64,000 nt of DNA from Aurantiacibacter poecillastricola (GTDB taxonomy: Bacteria > Pseudomonadota > Alphaproteobacteria > Sphingomonadales > Sphingomonadaceae): NCBI RefSeq assembly GCF_030730945.1, contig NZ_JAVAMS010000002.1:1-64000 (forward strand), read 5' to 3'. Below the pieces are notes generated by a model. It saw nothing but the letters and a program-made list of their open reading frames with translations. It ran no database searches and was not told the DNA's origin. Positions 54,298 through 63,857 of the stretch are shown piece after piece (position 1 is the stretch's first letter; every line of letters starts with the position of its first letter). Position numbers and translations under genes: made by a program.

Positions 54298-55790
54298 AGG
54301 ACGCTCATCAGGTTGACCAGGTCCTGCCGTTCCTGCTGGGTGTAGCCGATGTTGTACCGGCGTTCGTAATAGTCGACGACTTCCTCGAGATCGGCGGCAA
54401 GCCCGTTGGAAAAGTAAGGTGCGCGGGCAGGCAGGCCGCGCAGGGATTGCAAGGTGATCTTGCCGACATCCGCACACCGCCCCGTCGTCAGTGCGAAGCC
54501 GGGGTCTGTCGTTAGGATCTCGCGTCCGTAATGGGGATGCGGATCGCCGTGACAGGTGATGCGGAACATGGGCAATTCGGGGTTCGGATCGGCAAAGGGC
54601 AGCGTGGTAGTCCCAAGATCCACCTGGCCCGGGGCAACATCGTTCCCCATCTGCGTCATATTGTGGCAGAACACGCAGGAATTGCGCACCGGATTGCCAA
54701 AGCCCATCGGGGAATTGATGCCTGCACTGTCCGTGATGAGAAACATCTTTTCACGAAAGACACGTGCGCCTCGCGCCACGGATTGCCTGAAGGCGAGCTC
54801 TTCCGCCGAGAGCTCCGGCGCATTTTGTGCGGTCAGGTTCTCCCACGCTGCGAACTCGCTCCACACCGGCTCCCCGATGCTTCCAAGGGCGCCAGGCTCG
54901 CTGTCGCGCAGGCGGGCGGGGCCGCCCGTTGCGCCGAGCGTATCGAGCGCGCCGCCCGTACGGCTCGATTGCTGCGCCACGAACAGCTCTTTCTCGAAGC
55001 GGGTGATCTCGTCGATCTCCGCGTCCGACAGTTCGCGCAGCAGTTCCAGGTGCGTGCGGCCTGCGTCGGTCATCTGGCCGCGAAGTGTGCTGACCCGGCC
55101 ATCGGCCATGAGATTGCCCGACAGCAGGTCGCCCGTCCGGGGATCGCGAGGCAGGGCGAGGCCCTGCTTGGGATCGAACGGAAATCCGACGGCCAGCAGG
55201 TATTTGACATTGGCGACCGGGCGGGGCCGGCGATACACCGAAATGCGACCGTTTTCAGGACCGTAGGTGGGCCCGCTATTGCAGCCGTTGGGATCGCGCA
55301 CGACCTCGATGGTAAAGTCGGGCTCCACCTCGCTTTCGTGCCACCTTGTCACCGGCCACGGCCGCTCGATGCGGATAAGCCCGTGATCCAGAAGCAGTGA
55401 GTGCGACGCCGGATCGTCCTGCGGCAAGAGGGGACAGTTCGAGCCATCATAGGCTGCAAACAGCGGATCGCTGCCCCCGGTAACCTCCCATCGTTCGCGC
55501 GCGGTTTCGGCGGCAAGGCTCATGGAATCGGCGGGCTGGTGACAAGTCACACAGGCGCGGCCAGATGGCCCCAGCGGCCGGAAAAAGGGGTGGTCCTGCA
55601 CCTCCAGCGGGTCCCCGGTGCGCAGGATGCGCAAGGTGCCATGCTCGTTCTCGTATTCGAGCTGGGTCGGGAATACGCGGTCCTCGCCCGGGCTCCACCA
55701 GCGATCGGGTTCGCCCTGCGCCTGGGCCACTGCGGCGGTTAAAGCGACGACGCTTGCAAAAAGGGCGATGCGGCTGGGACTTGTTGTCAT
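54294..55790 (-). CDS. Diheme cytochrome c peroxidase-like protein, periplasmic
   Basis: 498 residues, signal peptide MTTSPSRIALFASVVALTAAVAQAQ. There are two c-type heme sites: CVTCHQP in the N-terminal quarter and CVFCHNM in the second half. A further TCHGDPHPHYG stretch lacks the first Cys. The C-terminal GKITLQSLRGLPARAPYFSNGLAADLEEVVDYYERRYNIG block is the conserved end of the MauG/CcpA family. It would transfer electrons to peroxide or oxidise a substrate in the periplasm. It is coupled to the OmpA-like gene. The insertion between the hemes is longer than in classical peroxidases. Confidence 0.83.
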   Translation of the reverse strand: MTTSPSRIALFASVVALTAAVAQAQGEPDRWWSPGEDRVFPTQLEYENEHGTLRILRTGDPLEVQDHPFFRPLGPSGRACVTCHQPADSMSLAAETARERWEVTGGSDPLFAAYDGSNCPLLPQDDPASHSLLLDHGLIRIERPWPVTRWHESEVEPDFTIEVVRDPNGCNSGPTYGPENGRISVYRRPRPVANVKYLLAVGFPFDPKQGLALPRDPRTGDLLSGNLMADGRVSTLRGQMTDAGRTHLELLRELSDAEIDEITRFEKELFVAQQSSRTGGALDTLGATGGPARLRDSEPGALGSIGEPVWSEFAAWENLTAQNAPELSAEELAFRQSVARGARVFREKMFLITDSAGINSPMGFGNPVRNSCVFCHNMTQMGNDVAPGQVDLGTTTLPFADPNPELPMFRITCHGDPHPHYGREILTTDPGFALTTGRCADVGKITLQSLRGLPARAPYFSNGLAADLEEVVDYYERRYNIGYTQQERQDLVNLMSVL

Positions 55791-55830
55791 GGCAATTCTC
55801 GTTCGAAAAGGAATGTGACTTCGCAGGCCA

Positions 55831-57027
55831 TCATTTCGCGTCCGCTTGTGGGGCCGCAAAGCGGGCGTAGCGGGCCCGGAACACCGCTGCGGTGAGAGAG
55901 AGGCTGGTAGCGACGGACAGGACCAGGCCGAGCTTCGTTGCGGTGATCGGACCAAGCCAGCCGAGGGGGATCGTCGCCGCGCCGCTGACGAGCATCTGCA
56001 CGGAGCCTGCGATGCTGGCACCAGTGCCAGCCAACCCGATCTCCGCGCTCACCGCGTTATGGATGGCAGAAGGGCCGACAACGCCTGCGCCGAGACCGAG
56101 CACCATCATGCACAGTGTGACGACCAGGGGACCGGTAATGCCTGCAAATGCCGTCAAAAGGAGAAGAAGGGACCCGGTAAGGAGCAGCATGCTACCCGAA
56201 ACCATGGAATCCTTGCGCCGCTCGATCACCTGGACGAGGCGTGTCCCGATGATGCCTGCCGCCGCCACGAGCAGAAAGCACAGACCGGCTGAGCGCTCAT
56301 CGAGCCCGAACCGCTGCTCGAGCAGGAAGGCGCCGCTCGCCAGGAACATGTAGAGCGCGCTGCTTCCGGCAGCGAGCGCGCAGGTGGACAGCACAAAGGA
56401 CCTGTTGCGCGCCAACCGGGCCAGATCGGAGAACAGCGAGGACTTTTCTCTTTGCGGCGGCGAAGTCTCTCGGGACGGGCGCAGGAATCTCAGGGCCAGG
56501 ATGAATGCCGCGACGGCGATCGAGGCCAGGATGACGAAGACGAGCCGCCATCCTCCCCAGCTGGCAAGGTACGCGCCGACGAGCGGGGCAAGTGCAGGAG
56601 AGATGAGCACCACCATCATCAACTTGGCCTGTTCCCGCGCCCCGCCCTTGCTGCCGAACAGATCCGCCACCAGTGCCCGTGAACACACCAGTCCAGCCGC
56701 GCCCCCGACCGCCTGCAATGCCCGTGCGGCAAGCAGCATTTCCAGTCCTGCCGCGAAAGCGGACGCCAGCGAGCCCGCAACGAACAGGACGAGTCCGGTC
56801 ACGAGCATCTTGATGCGCCCCCACCGATCGACCAGCGGGCCCATCAGCAACTGGCCGCCGCCAAGCCCGAACAGGTAGATGGTGATTATAAGCTGCGCCT
56901 GCGCGACACTGGCGGAAAGATCGCGCTGGACGAGCGGAAGGGCAGGCGCAAGCATGTGGATCGCCATGGAGCCCAGGGCGGAGATCAGGCCGAGGATCAG
57001 GATCGTGAAGCCCGGGCGGGATCTCAA
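55831..57027 (-). CDS. MFS drug-efflux transporter, Bcr/CflA type
   Basis: 398 residues with 12 TM helices. The N-terminus ILGLISALGSMAIHMLAPALPLVQRDLSASVAQAQLIITIYLFGLGGGQLLMGPLVDRWGR is the classic Bcr/CflA pattern, with the GPLVDRWGR loop between TM2 and TM3. It starts with TTG at 57,027, with AAGGAAT upstream. It exports toxic small molecules. It is divergent from the P450 gene and 40 bases from the cytochrome gene on the same strand. Confidence 0.88.
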   Translation of the reverse strand: MRSRPGFTILILGLISALGSMAIHMLAPALPLVQRDLSASVAQAQLIITIYLFGLGGGQLLMGPLVDRWGRIKMLVTGLVLFVAGSLASAFAAGLEMLLAARALQAVGGAAGLVCSRALVADLFGSKGGAREQAKLMMVVLISPALAPLVGAYLASWGGWRLVFVILASIAVAAFILALRFLRPSRETSPPQREKSSLFSDLARLARNRSFVLSTCALAAGSSALYMFLASGAFLLEQRFGLDERSAGLCFLLVAAAGIIGTRLVQVIERRKDSMVSGSMLLLTGSLLLLLTAFAGITGPLVVTLCMMVLGLGAGVVGPSAIHNAVSAEIGLAGTGASIAGSVQMLVSGAATIPLGWLGPITATKLGLVLSVATSLSLTAAVFRARYARFAAPQADAK

Positions 57028-57115
57028 GGCAATTCCTTCGTCAAACTGAAGCCACTCCCGGCGAATGCGCGAAATTTCCGGCGAGGGTGCCGAAAAGAAA
57101 AGTTCTGTCCGGCGA

Positions 57116-57129
57116 TGATAGCGCTTGCA
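57116..57129. promoter_or_regulatory. Candidate LacI-type operator 2
   Basis: TGATAGCGCTTGCA matches TGWAANCGNTWNCA except at one position. It lies 33 bp before the P450 ATG, in the divergent region with the Bcr/CflA gene. Confidence 0.5.
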
Positions 57130-57161
57130 AGAGCATCCGTCGATACCTTAGCTACAGCCGC

Positions 57162-58346
57162 ATGACCAAGCGTGGACAAGACTTTTGCGTCGAATATCCT
57201 GAGGATTTCGATCAGCCCCATCGCGAGTACGAGCGGCTTCGGCGTGAATGTCCCGTCGCGCATACCGATAGTCTCGGCGGCTTCTGGGTGCTCACCCGGT
57301 ATGACGACGTGAAGCGCGCGGCCAGCGATTCCGACGTGTTCATCACCTCCCGGCAGAACGTGGTGCCGAAGATCGCATATACGGGGCGCCGTCCCCCGCT
57401 GCATCTCGATCCGCCGGAGCACACGCCCTACCGCAAGACGCTCAATCCCCTGCTCGCCAAGGAGCGGGCGGAGGGTTTCGCCGAGCGCACACGGGAACTG
57501 TCACGCGAACTGCTGGCCCCCATGGTGGCCAATGGCGGCGGCGACATCTGCACGGAGTTCTCCAGCTACCTGCCTGTCCAGGTGTTCGGCGAATGGATGC
57601 GCATGCCTGCGGACTGGTTGCCGGTACTGCACGAAAGGGGGCGCGCCTTCGTGCTGGCGGTGCATACGAACGATCCCGGCGCGATGAAGGAAACCAGCCT
57701 CAGCCTTTACGAGATCGCGCATGCCATGATCGATCTGCGCAAGAAAGAACCGCAGGATCCCGCACTCGATCCCACCAGCGCGCTGCTGGCAGCCCGGCAC
57801 AAGGGCGAGAGACTGCCGGACGATCTGGTGGTGGGAACGGTGCGCCAGGTGCTGCTGGTGGGGATCGTCGCCCCGATGGTGATGATCGGCAGTATCTGCG
57901 TGCATCTTTGCCGCGACCCGGGATTGCAGGACCGTCTGCGCAGGCAGCCGGACCTGATGAGCAAGGCGATCGAGGAGTTCCTTCGGCTCTACACACCCTA
58001 TCGCGGCTTTGCGCGCACGGCCGTCCAGGACGTGGAGATGAGCGGGACAACCATTCCGAAAGGTGACGCGATTGCGTTGCTCTATTGCTCTGCAAACCGC
58101 GATGAAAGCGTGTTTCCCGAGGCGGACAAGTTCATTCTCGACCGGCCTAATATCCATGAACACCTTGCTTTCGGAAGGGGGCCGCACAACTGTCCCGGTG
58201 TCCATTTCGGGCGCATGGAGCTGCGCGTGGCCATGCAGGAATTGCTGGCCGCGACGCCTGCCGGCTTCGAGCTTGACGGCGATATCACCATGACCCGCTG
58301 GCCGGAAATCGGCGCCCTGAGCGTGCCCCTCCGCTTCCTGAAGTGA
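57162..58346 (+). CDS. Cytochrome P450 with atypical I-helix
   Basis: 394 residues, soluble bacterial P450. The heme ligand is C344 in FGRGPHNCPGVHFG. The ExxR motif is E272-F-L-R275 and PPEHTPYRK is the usual B-helix entry. In the I helix the normal A-G-x-D-T oxygen-activation motif is replaced: the aligned segment reads G234-I-V-A237-P238-M, so the acid-alcohol pair is an Ala-Pro. Dioxygen chemistry may therefore differ, for example peroxide use or substrate-assisted proton delivery. No ferredoxin is adjacent. The ATG at 57,162 is chosen because it puts the start after the operator. Confidence 0.88.
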   Translation: MTKRGQDFCVEYPEDFDQPHREYERLRRECPVAHTDSLGGFWVLTRYDDVKRAASDSDVFITSRQNVVPKIAYTGRRPPLHLDPPEHTPYRKTLNPLLAKERAEGFAERTRELSRELLAPMVANGGGDICTEFSSYLPVQVFGEWMRMPADWLPVLHERGRAFVLAVHTNDPGAMKETSLSLYEIAHAMIDLRKKEPQDPALDPTSALLAARHKGERLPDDLVVGTVRQVLLVGIVAPMVMIGSICVHLCRDPGLQDRLRRQPDLMSKAIEEFLRLYTPYRGFARTAVQDVEMSGTTIPKGDAIALLYCSANRDESVFPEADKFILDRPNIHEHLAFGRGPHNCPGVHFGRMELRVAMQELLAATPAGFELDGDITMTRWPEIGALSVPLRFLK

Positions 58347-58383
58347 AGCTTGTGCGGCGACCGCCTCGCGCTAGAATGAGAGG

Positions 58384-59382
58384 ATGAACAAGGCTGCAAA
58401 AACCGCGACGCTGGGCGACGTCGCTGCCCGGGCGGGAGTGTCGACCGCCAGTGTCAGCCGTTACATCAACAATCCGGACGTTGTTTCAGCCGACACCGGC
58501 CAGGCGATCGCAGATGCCATCGCGGAAACCGGCTACATTCCCAACCTCCTCGCCGGTGGCCTTGCCTCCAGCAAGTCGCGGATGGTTGCCGTGCTTATCC
58601 CGCACCTGTCCGACTCGATCTTCAACGACACGATCGAGGCGATGAGCGAGGAACTGGCATCGGCTGGTTTCACCGTCCTGCTGGGGCTTACCGGACCGAA
58701 GGGCGAGCGACACGAGGACATGGTTCGAGCCTCGCTGGCAAGGCGCGTCGACGCGATCATCGCCACGGCGCCGCAGACCCAGAACACGTCCGACCTTCTG
58801 GGCCGATCATCGACTCTCTTCATCCAGATATGGGAGCTGAGCGAGGAGACGCCCGGCATCTCGATCGGATTTTCGCACGAGGACGTCGGCATCGATATCG
58901 CCCGCTTCCTTTTCTCGCGCGGATTTGCGCGTCCGCATATCGTCACTGCCGATGGTGTCCGTGCGCGCAAGCGTGGCGAAGCGTTCAAGCAGGAATGGCT
59001 GGCCCAATCCGGCCGCGAGGCGACCGAGACATTTGTCGACATTCCTTCCCGTTTTGGCCACGCGCGGCGGATTTTCGCCGATTTGCGCAGGCTTGATGCC
59101 ATGCCCGACGTCGTCGTTACCGGATCGGACTACCTTGCCCAGGGCCTGATCATCGAAGCGCAGGCAAGCGGCCTGAAGGTGCCCGAGGACCTTGCCGTCA
59201 TGGGCTTTGGCAACTCTTCGCTGGCCGGAGACATGCGTCCCACGATCACGACGGTCGATATCGATGGCAAGCGGATAGCGCGAGAGGCGATTGCGGCCAT
59301 TCGGCATGCTTCTACCGGCGCAGAGCCTCAGGCAAGCGTAGTGAATGTGGGCTTCCGCCTGATTGCCCGCGAAAGCGCTTAA
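58384..59382 (+). CDS. LacI-family transcriptional regulator
   Basis: 332 residues. The N-terminal helix-turn-helix and hinge (ATLGDVAARAGVSTASVSRYINNPDVVSADTGQAIADAIAETGYIPNLLAGGLAS) is a textbook LacI domain. The periplasmic-binding-like effector domain follows (MVAVLIPHLSDSIFNDTIEAM onward, ending near GFRLIARESA). It lies 37 bases after the P450 gene and before the TonB receptor, and the three TGTAARCGCTTGCG-like sites nearby make it the likely controller of the P450, receptor and MFS/PrpD genes. A sugar or other small ligand would be the effector. Confidence 0.92.
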   Translation: MNKAAKTATLGDVAARAGVSTASVSRYINNPDVVSADTGQAIADAIAETGYIPNLLAGGLASSKSRMVAVLIPHLSDSIFNDTIEAMSEELASAGFTVLLGLTGPKGERHEDMVRASLARRVDAIIATAPQTQNTSDLLGRSSTLFIQIWELSEETPGISIGFSHEDVGIDIARFLFSRGFARPHIVTADGVRARKRGEAFKQEWLAQSGREATETFVDIPSRFGHARRIFADLRRLDAMPDVVVTGSDYLAQGLIIEAQASGLKVPEDLAVMGFGNSSLAGDMRPTITTVDIDGKRIAREAIAAIRHASTGAEPQASVVNVGFRLIARESA

Positions 59383-59577
59383 CCGGTTGCATTTCAGGCG
59401 CTTTGCAGCGGAGCGGTTCCCCGGTACGGCGCCATAGGGGTGGCGCGGAAATGAATTGCTCATTTCGAGCAATCGCCGGATCCTCCGGGAAATCAACGAA
59501 ACCGGCGCTGATACGCGGGATGCGTGACCCATTCCTTCCCTGCGTGTTTCCGAACTTGCCATTCCCTGCCTCAATAA

Positions 59578-59591
59578 TGTAAGCGCTTGCG
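59578..59591. promoter_or_regulatory. Candidate LacI-type operator 3
   Basis: TGTAAGCGCTTGCG, nearly identical to operator 1 at 52,070 (one difference), 30 bp before the TonB receptor ATG and downstream of the lacI gene. A repressor here could block transcription start. Confidence 0.6.
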
Positions 59592-59621
59592 AAAGGGTTT
59601 ACATGACCTGGGGAGGAAAAC

Positions 59622-61778
59622 ATGAAGAACTATCTTGCCTGCACGACCGCGCTAGCGCTGTTTCCCGGAATTGCCCTCGCGCAGGAGGCGGGAGATCCGG
59701 TCGACGAAAATCCGGTCATCCTCGTAACTGCCGAGCGCCGGGCCGAGAATGTCCAGGACGTGCCGATTTCCATCGTGGCCCTGTCGGGCGACACACTGCG
59801 GGAGCGCGGCGTCGACAATCTCGACGATCTGACCGCCGAGGTGCCTTCGCTCAGCTTCGTCGACAACGGCAATACCAAGTACCTCAACATTCGCGGCGTG
59901 GGCGTGACGGAATCCGCGCCCAACCAGACCGTCGGCGTCGCCGTCCATCTCGACGGCGCGTATATCGCGCGCGAATTCACATTCGCCGACGCCTTCTTCG
60001 ATCTCGAGAGCATCCAGGTGCTGCGCGGGCCGCAGGGCACCTATTCCGGCCAGAACGCTTCGGGCGGCGCGATCTTCATCGAATCCGCTCGCCCGGTGCT
60101 CGGCGACATCGACGGCTATGCGCAATTCACGCTTGGCGAGTACGACCGCCGTTCCATCGAGGGCGCTGTCAGCGTGCCTCTGGGCAACCAGATCGCTGCG
60201 CGCTTTGCGCTGAAGGCCGAAACGCGTGACAGCTATTACACCAACCTTGGCCCCAGCGGGAACACGATGGTGGTCGGTTCGCTTCCCCAGCCGGGCGACA
60301 GGCGCAATATCGTGGGCCGCGCACAGCTGCTGTGGGAGCCGGCGGCGGATTTCCAGTTCCGTCTGATCCACCAGTTCAGCAATGCCGAGAGCGACGGCAC
60401 GCCGTTCCAGAACGACACTGCGGAAAATCGTGCCAACCCGTTCATCCTGAACTACAATCAGACCCCCTATTCCCGTAACCGCACCAAGTACAACCGGACC
60501 ACGGCGACCGCCCGCTGGGACGCGGTGGAGGCGTTCCAGGTGAATGCGGTGCTGGCCTACCAGTCCACCTCACACCTGACCGGGGGCGATTACGACCGTA
60601 CCGGCGTGGCGAGCGCACAAGGTTTCACCGCGCTGGAAGACGATTACTGGACCGGCGAGGTGAACCTGCTTTCGATGAGCGATGGACCGTTCGAATGGAC
60701 GGTGGGCGCGACCTTCCTCGACTATGTGCAGGAAGGCGACGTCTATACGGAGCGCGGTCCTGCGATCGAGACCGGGCTGGGGCGCAATTTCTCCGTGAAG
60801 CCGGTGCGCAGCAACCAGGCGGTGTTCGGGGAGGTGGGGTACCGCTTCACCGATACGCTGCAACTGAAGGTGGGCGCGCGGTACAACCACGAGCGCAACG
60901 GCTTCGAGCGGTTCCTGATCTATCCGATGGGCGGTCTGGACAATTCCGGCCCCTCCGCGCCATTCCCGTCCAACAACCAGTTCGTGACGTTCAACAACAT
61001 GACCGGCCGTGTCCTGCTGAACTACGAACCGAACCCGGATCACCTGTTCTACGCAACCGTCAGCAGAGGCTACAAGCCGGGCGGCATCACGGCCACCGCG
61101 CAGGAATACGATTCCGAGATCGTCACCAACTGGGAAGGCGGCTGGAAAGGTACGCTGCTGGAAGGCCTGTTGCAGGGATCGGTCAGCGCATTCTGGATGG
61201 ACTATGACGGCTTCCAGGCGACCGTCCAGCCCGACCCGCAGGATCCCACCTCGCGGCGCACGAACAATGTCGACAACACCCGCATCAAGGGCGTGGAAGC
61301 GCAGCTTTCCGTGCTGGCAGGAGGGTTCACCGGCGATGTCGCCGTCTCCTATCTCGATACGGGGTATGGCGATTTCGACGATACCATTCCGCCAGGAGCC
61401 ATCGGCAACCCCGCGCCGATCGGCATCAACCTCGAAGGTCGCCCGCTGAATTTCGCACCCGAATTCTCGCTGACGGGCGGTCTTGCCTACGAGATTCCGG
61501 TAGGGACGGGTTTCGTGACCCCCAGCATCCGCGTTTCGCACACGACGGAGCAGTGGGTGACGTTCTTCCAGCTGCCATACCACCGCATCGACGAGCGAAC
61601 GCTGGTGGACCTGCGTCTCACTTACGAGCCGAACGACGACTGGCGGATCACCGCTTATGCTACCAACGTGTTCGACGAGATCTACGTGAGCAACGCACAG
61701 CAGACCACCGACGGCATCGGAGCATTCATGCTGGGCGCTCCGCAGGAATTTGGCGTGCAGGCGGCAATGCGCTTCTAG
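59622..61778 (+). CDS. TonB-dependent outer-membrane receptor
   Basis: 718 residues with a signal peptide ending in ALAQ. The plug has ILVTAERRAENVQDVPISIVALSGDTL and LESIQVLRGPQGTYSGQNASGGAIFIESARP. The barrel ends in QAAMRF with a terminal aromatic. As with other sphingomonad receptors of this type, the ligand is probably an organic nutrient. The operator just upstream and the CocE lipoprotein gene 39 bases downstream suggest that the receptor takes up the ester or polymer acted on by the neighbouring hydrolases. GGGGAGGAAAAC precedes the ATG. Confidence 0.92.
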   Translation: MKNYLACTTALALFPGIALAQEAGDPVDENPVILVTAERRAENVQDVPISIVALSGDTLRERGVDNLDDLTAEVPSLSFVDNGNTKYLNIRGVGVTESAPNQTVGVAVHLDGAYIAREFTFADAFFDLESIQVLRGPQGTYSGQNASGGAIFIESARPVLGDIDGYAQFTLGEYDRRSIEGAVSVPLGNQIAARFALKAETRDSYYTNLGPSGNTMVVGSLPQPGDRRNIVGRAQLLWEPAADFQFRLIHQFSNAESDGTPFQNDTAENRANPFILNYNQTPYSRNRTKYNRTTATARWDAVEAFQVNAVLAYQSTSHLTGGDYDRTGVASAQGFTALEDDYWTGEVNLLSMSDGPFEWTVGATFLDYVQEGDVYTERGPAIETGLGRNFSVKPVRSNQAVFGEVGYRFTDTLQLKVGARYNHERNGFERFLIYPMGGLDNSGPSAPFPSNNQFVTFNNMTGRVLLNYEPNPDHLFYATVSRGYKPGGITATAQEYDSEIVTNWEGGWKGTLLEGLLQGSVSAFWMDYDGFQATVQPDPQDPTSRRTNNVDNTRIKGVEAQLSVLAGGFTGDVAVSYLDTGYGDFDDTIPPGAIGNPAPIGINLEGRPLNFAPEFSLTGGLAYEIPVGTGFVTPSIRVSHTTEQWVTFFQLPYHRIDERTLVDLRLTYEPNDDWRITAYATNVFDEIYVSNAQQTTDGIGAFMLGAPQEFGVQAAMRF

Positions 61779-61817
61779 GGAAGCCGGCGTGATAATGCGC
61801 AGCAAGAAGCTTTTCGC

Positions 61818-63857
61818 ATGACGGGGGCTGTTCGCAAGAGCTGCTTTCGTCATGCGCTTGGCCTCGCTGCAGTCCTGGCGGTGCTATCGCTCTCTGGCTG
61901 CATGCACGGCCCGGTCTCGCCGCAACCTGCCGTAGCCGCGTCCGCCACCTATGAGCGCCACGCCTACCTTGTCCCGGTCAGCGATGGCACGCGGCTGGCG
62001 CTGTCGGTCTATCGTCCGACGACGGGCGGCCCCCATCCGACCTTGCTGTGGATCCTGCCGGAGCGGCGGGAAACCATCGATCCGCGTGACGGCACGATCA
62101 CGCCGGTGATGAGCGGCGCCGAACTCGCCTTCTTCACCAGCCACGGTTACGCCGTTGCGCTGGCAGAGATGCGCGGGGGAGGGGCGTCATTCGGCACGCG
62201 CGACCTCGATCGCAGTCCCCAGTTGGGCCGCGACGGGGCAGACATCGTGGAGTGGATCTCCGCCCAGCAATGGTCCGATGGCACGCTGGGGATGATCGGA
62301 TCTTCGTACCAGGGGTTCATCCAGTACGCGACGGCCGCTCATGCTCCGCGCGGGCTGCGCGCCATCTTTCCCGAGATCGCCGGTTTCGACGATTACGGAT
62401 CCATGTTCTATCCCGGTGGCATCCTGAACAATGCGCTGTCATCTTTCGCTTCGGAGTCGATGGCTCGCTCTGCCCGTAACGTGTTCGATCCCGCAAACCG
62501 GCAGCTTCCCGCAGCGCCGGCTGTGGACGAGGACCGGGACGGCGAATGGGCGGACGAAATACCGCTGGACCGCGATGGGGATGGCAGTTTCCTGGACGAG
62601 GACGCCATCGTCTACGCCGATGGGCAACCTCGCCAGCACCTGTATCTCGAGGCTACGCGCGACCATCTGGACAACACCCAGCTCACCCTGGACCGACTGG
62701 CCGCGGCGCCCCATCGCGACAGCACGCTGGCGGGGACGCCTTATACCTACAGCGACATCGATCCAGCCAACCGCCCCGCCGCCATCAGCCGATCGGGCAT
62801 CGCGGTGTACAATCGCGGCGGCTGGTTCGATTACCACGCCCGCGACACAACCCTGTGGTTCGCAACACTTCAGGGGCACACACCGACGCGGCTGATGATG
62901 GCGCCGACAGGGCACGGCGGCCTTCCCGAAGGCGAAGGGGAGGAACTTTACCGCGCCGGGCCATACTTCCGCCATTTCGGTAGTACCTCGACCAACACGA
63001 TGATGCTGGGAGAGAAGCTTGCGTTCTTCGATCGTCATGTTCGCGGAATCGGAAACGGCCTCGATGACGTCGATCCCGTCCTGCTCTACGTAATGGGCGA
63101 GGGCTGGCGAAGGGAGGAGACATGGCCTCTCCCACGCGGCGTGCAGACAAGGTTCTACTTCGCCGAGGACGGTCTGGCGCAAGCTCCCCCGGCTTCGGTC
63201 GGCGCGAGGCGGTACGAGGTCGACTTCGAAGTCACTTCCGTTTCTTCGGGTGCGAGCCGCTGGAACTACGGGATCTCGCGGGCGGAAAAGCCGATGACGC
63301 TGGACCACGATGCCTTGCGGCGAACGGCATTCGCCACCGCTCCGCTGGCGGAGGATACCGAAGTGACCGGCCATCCGATCCTCGAACTCGTCCTATCATC
63401 GGACCTCCCCGAAGCGGATGTCTTCGCCTATCTCGAGGATGTCGCTCCCGACGGCACCTCGCTGCTGGTCACAGAAGGTCAGCTGCGCGCGAACTACCAC
63501 GGCCTGCGTCCGATATCGCAGATGGTGAGCGGGGAGGCCTCGTCCATAGCCGTGCGACCGGACTTGCCGTGGCAGGGTTTCGACGCTTCGGATTACGATG
63601 CGCAGCCGCTGGCGGACGGGCAGCGTTTACGCCTCGTCTTCGACCTGATGCCGACGAGCTGGGTCTTCCGCCGGGGCCACAGAATTCGCCTGTCGCTGGC
63701 CGGGGCGGATTATCCCAGCTTCGCTGTCCATCCGGAACTTGAGCAGGCGCGCGCCGCGGGTGACCCACCGGTGTGGCAGATCTGGTGGGGGCCGGCACAG
63801 TCCTACCTTGAACTACCCATCATACCTGCTGTGGAGAATGACGATGAAGATAACTAG
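61818..63857 (+). CDS. CocE/NonD-family hydrolase, lipoprotein
   Basis: 679 residues. A lipobox (LSLSGC with C28) predicts attachment to a membrane. The X-Pro dipeptidyl-peptidase/CocE fold is shown by the nucleophile in MIGSSYQGFIQYA, NRGGWFDYHARDTTLWF, and the C-terminal jelly-roll domain (TGHPILELVLSSDLPEADVFAYLEDVAPDG onward, then LRLVFDLMPTSWVFRRGHRIRLSLAGADYPSF). The family includes cocaine esterase, alpha-amino-acid ester hydrolases and glutaryl acylases. It follows the TonB receptor and is probably co-transcribed. It is longer than CocE (574) because of an insert around residues 230-300. Confidence 0.87.
   Translation: MTGAVRKSCFRHALGLAAVLAVLSLSGCMHGPVSPQPAVAASATYERHAYLVPVSDGTRLALSVYRPTTGGPHPTLLWILPERRETIDPRDGTITPVMSGAELAFFTSHGYAVALAEMRGGGASFGTRDLDRSPQLGRDGADIVEWISAQQWSDGTLGMIGSSYQGFIQYATAAHAPRGLRAIFPEIAGFDDYGSMFYPGGILNNALSSFASESMARSARNVFDPANRQLPAAPAVDEDRDGEWADEIPLDRDGDGSFLDEDAIVYADGQPRQHLYLEATRDHLDNTQLTLDRLAAAPHRDSTLAGTPYTYSDIDPANRPAAISRSGIAVYNRGGWFDYHARDTTLWFATLQGHTPTRLMMAPTGHGGLPEGEGEELYRAGPYFRHFGSTSTNTMMLGEKLAFFDRHVRGIGNGLDDVDPVLLYVMGEGWRREETWPLPRGVQTRFYFAEDGLAQAPPASVGARRYEVDFEVTSVSSGASRWNYGISRAEKPMTLDHDALRRTAFATAPLAEDTEVTGHPILELVLSSDLPEADVFAYLEDVAPDGTSLLVTEGQLRANYHGLRPISQMVSGEASSIAVRPDLPWQGFDASDYDAQPLADGQRLRLVFDLMPTSWVFRRGHRIRLSLAGADYPSFAVHPELEQARAAGDPPVWQIWWGPAQSYLELPIIPAVENDDEDN

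Noticed and set aside
54294..55790. Third heme site in the diheme cytochrome
   Set aside because: TCHGDPH lacks the first Cys of CxxCH, so only two c-type hemes are supported.
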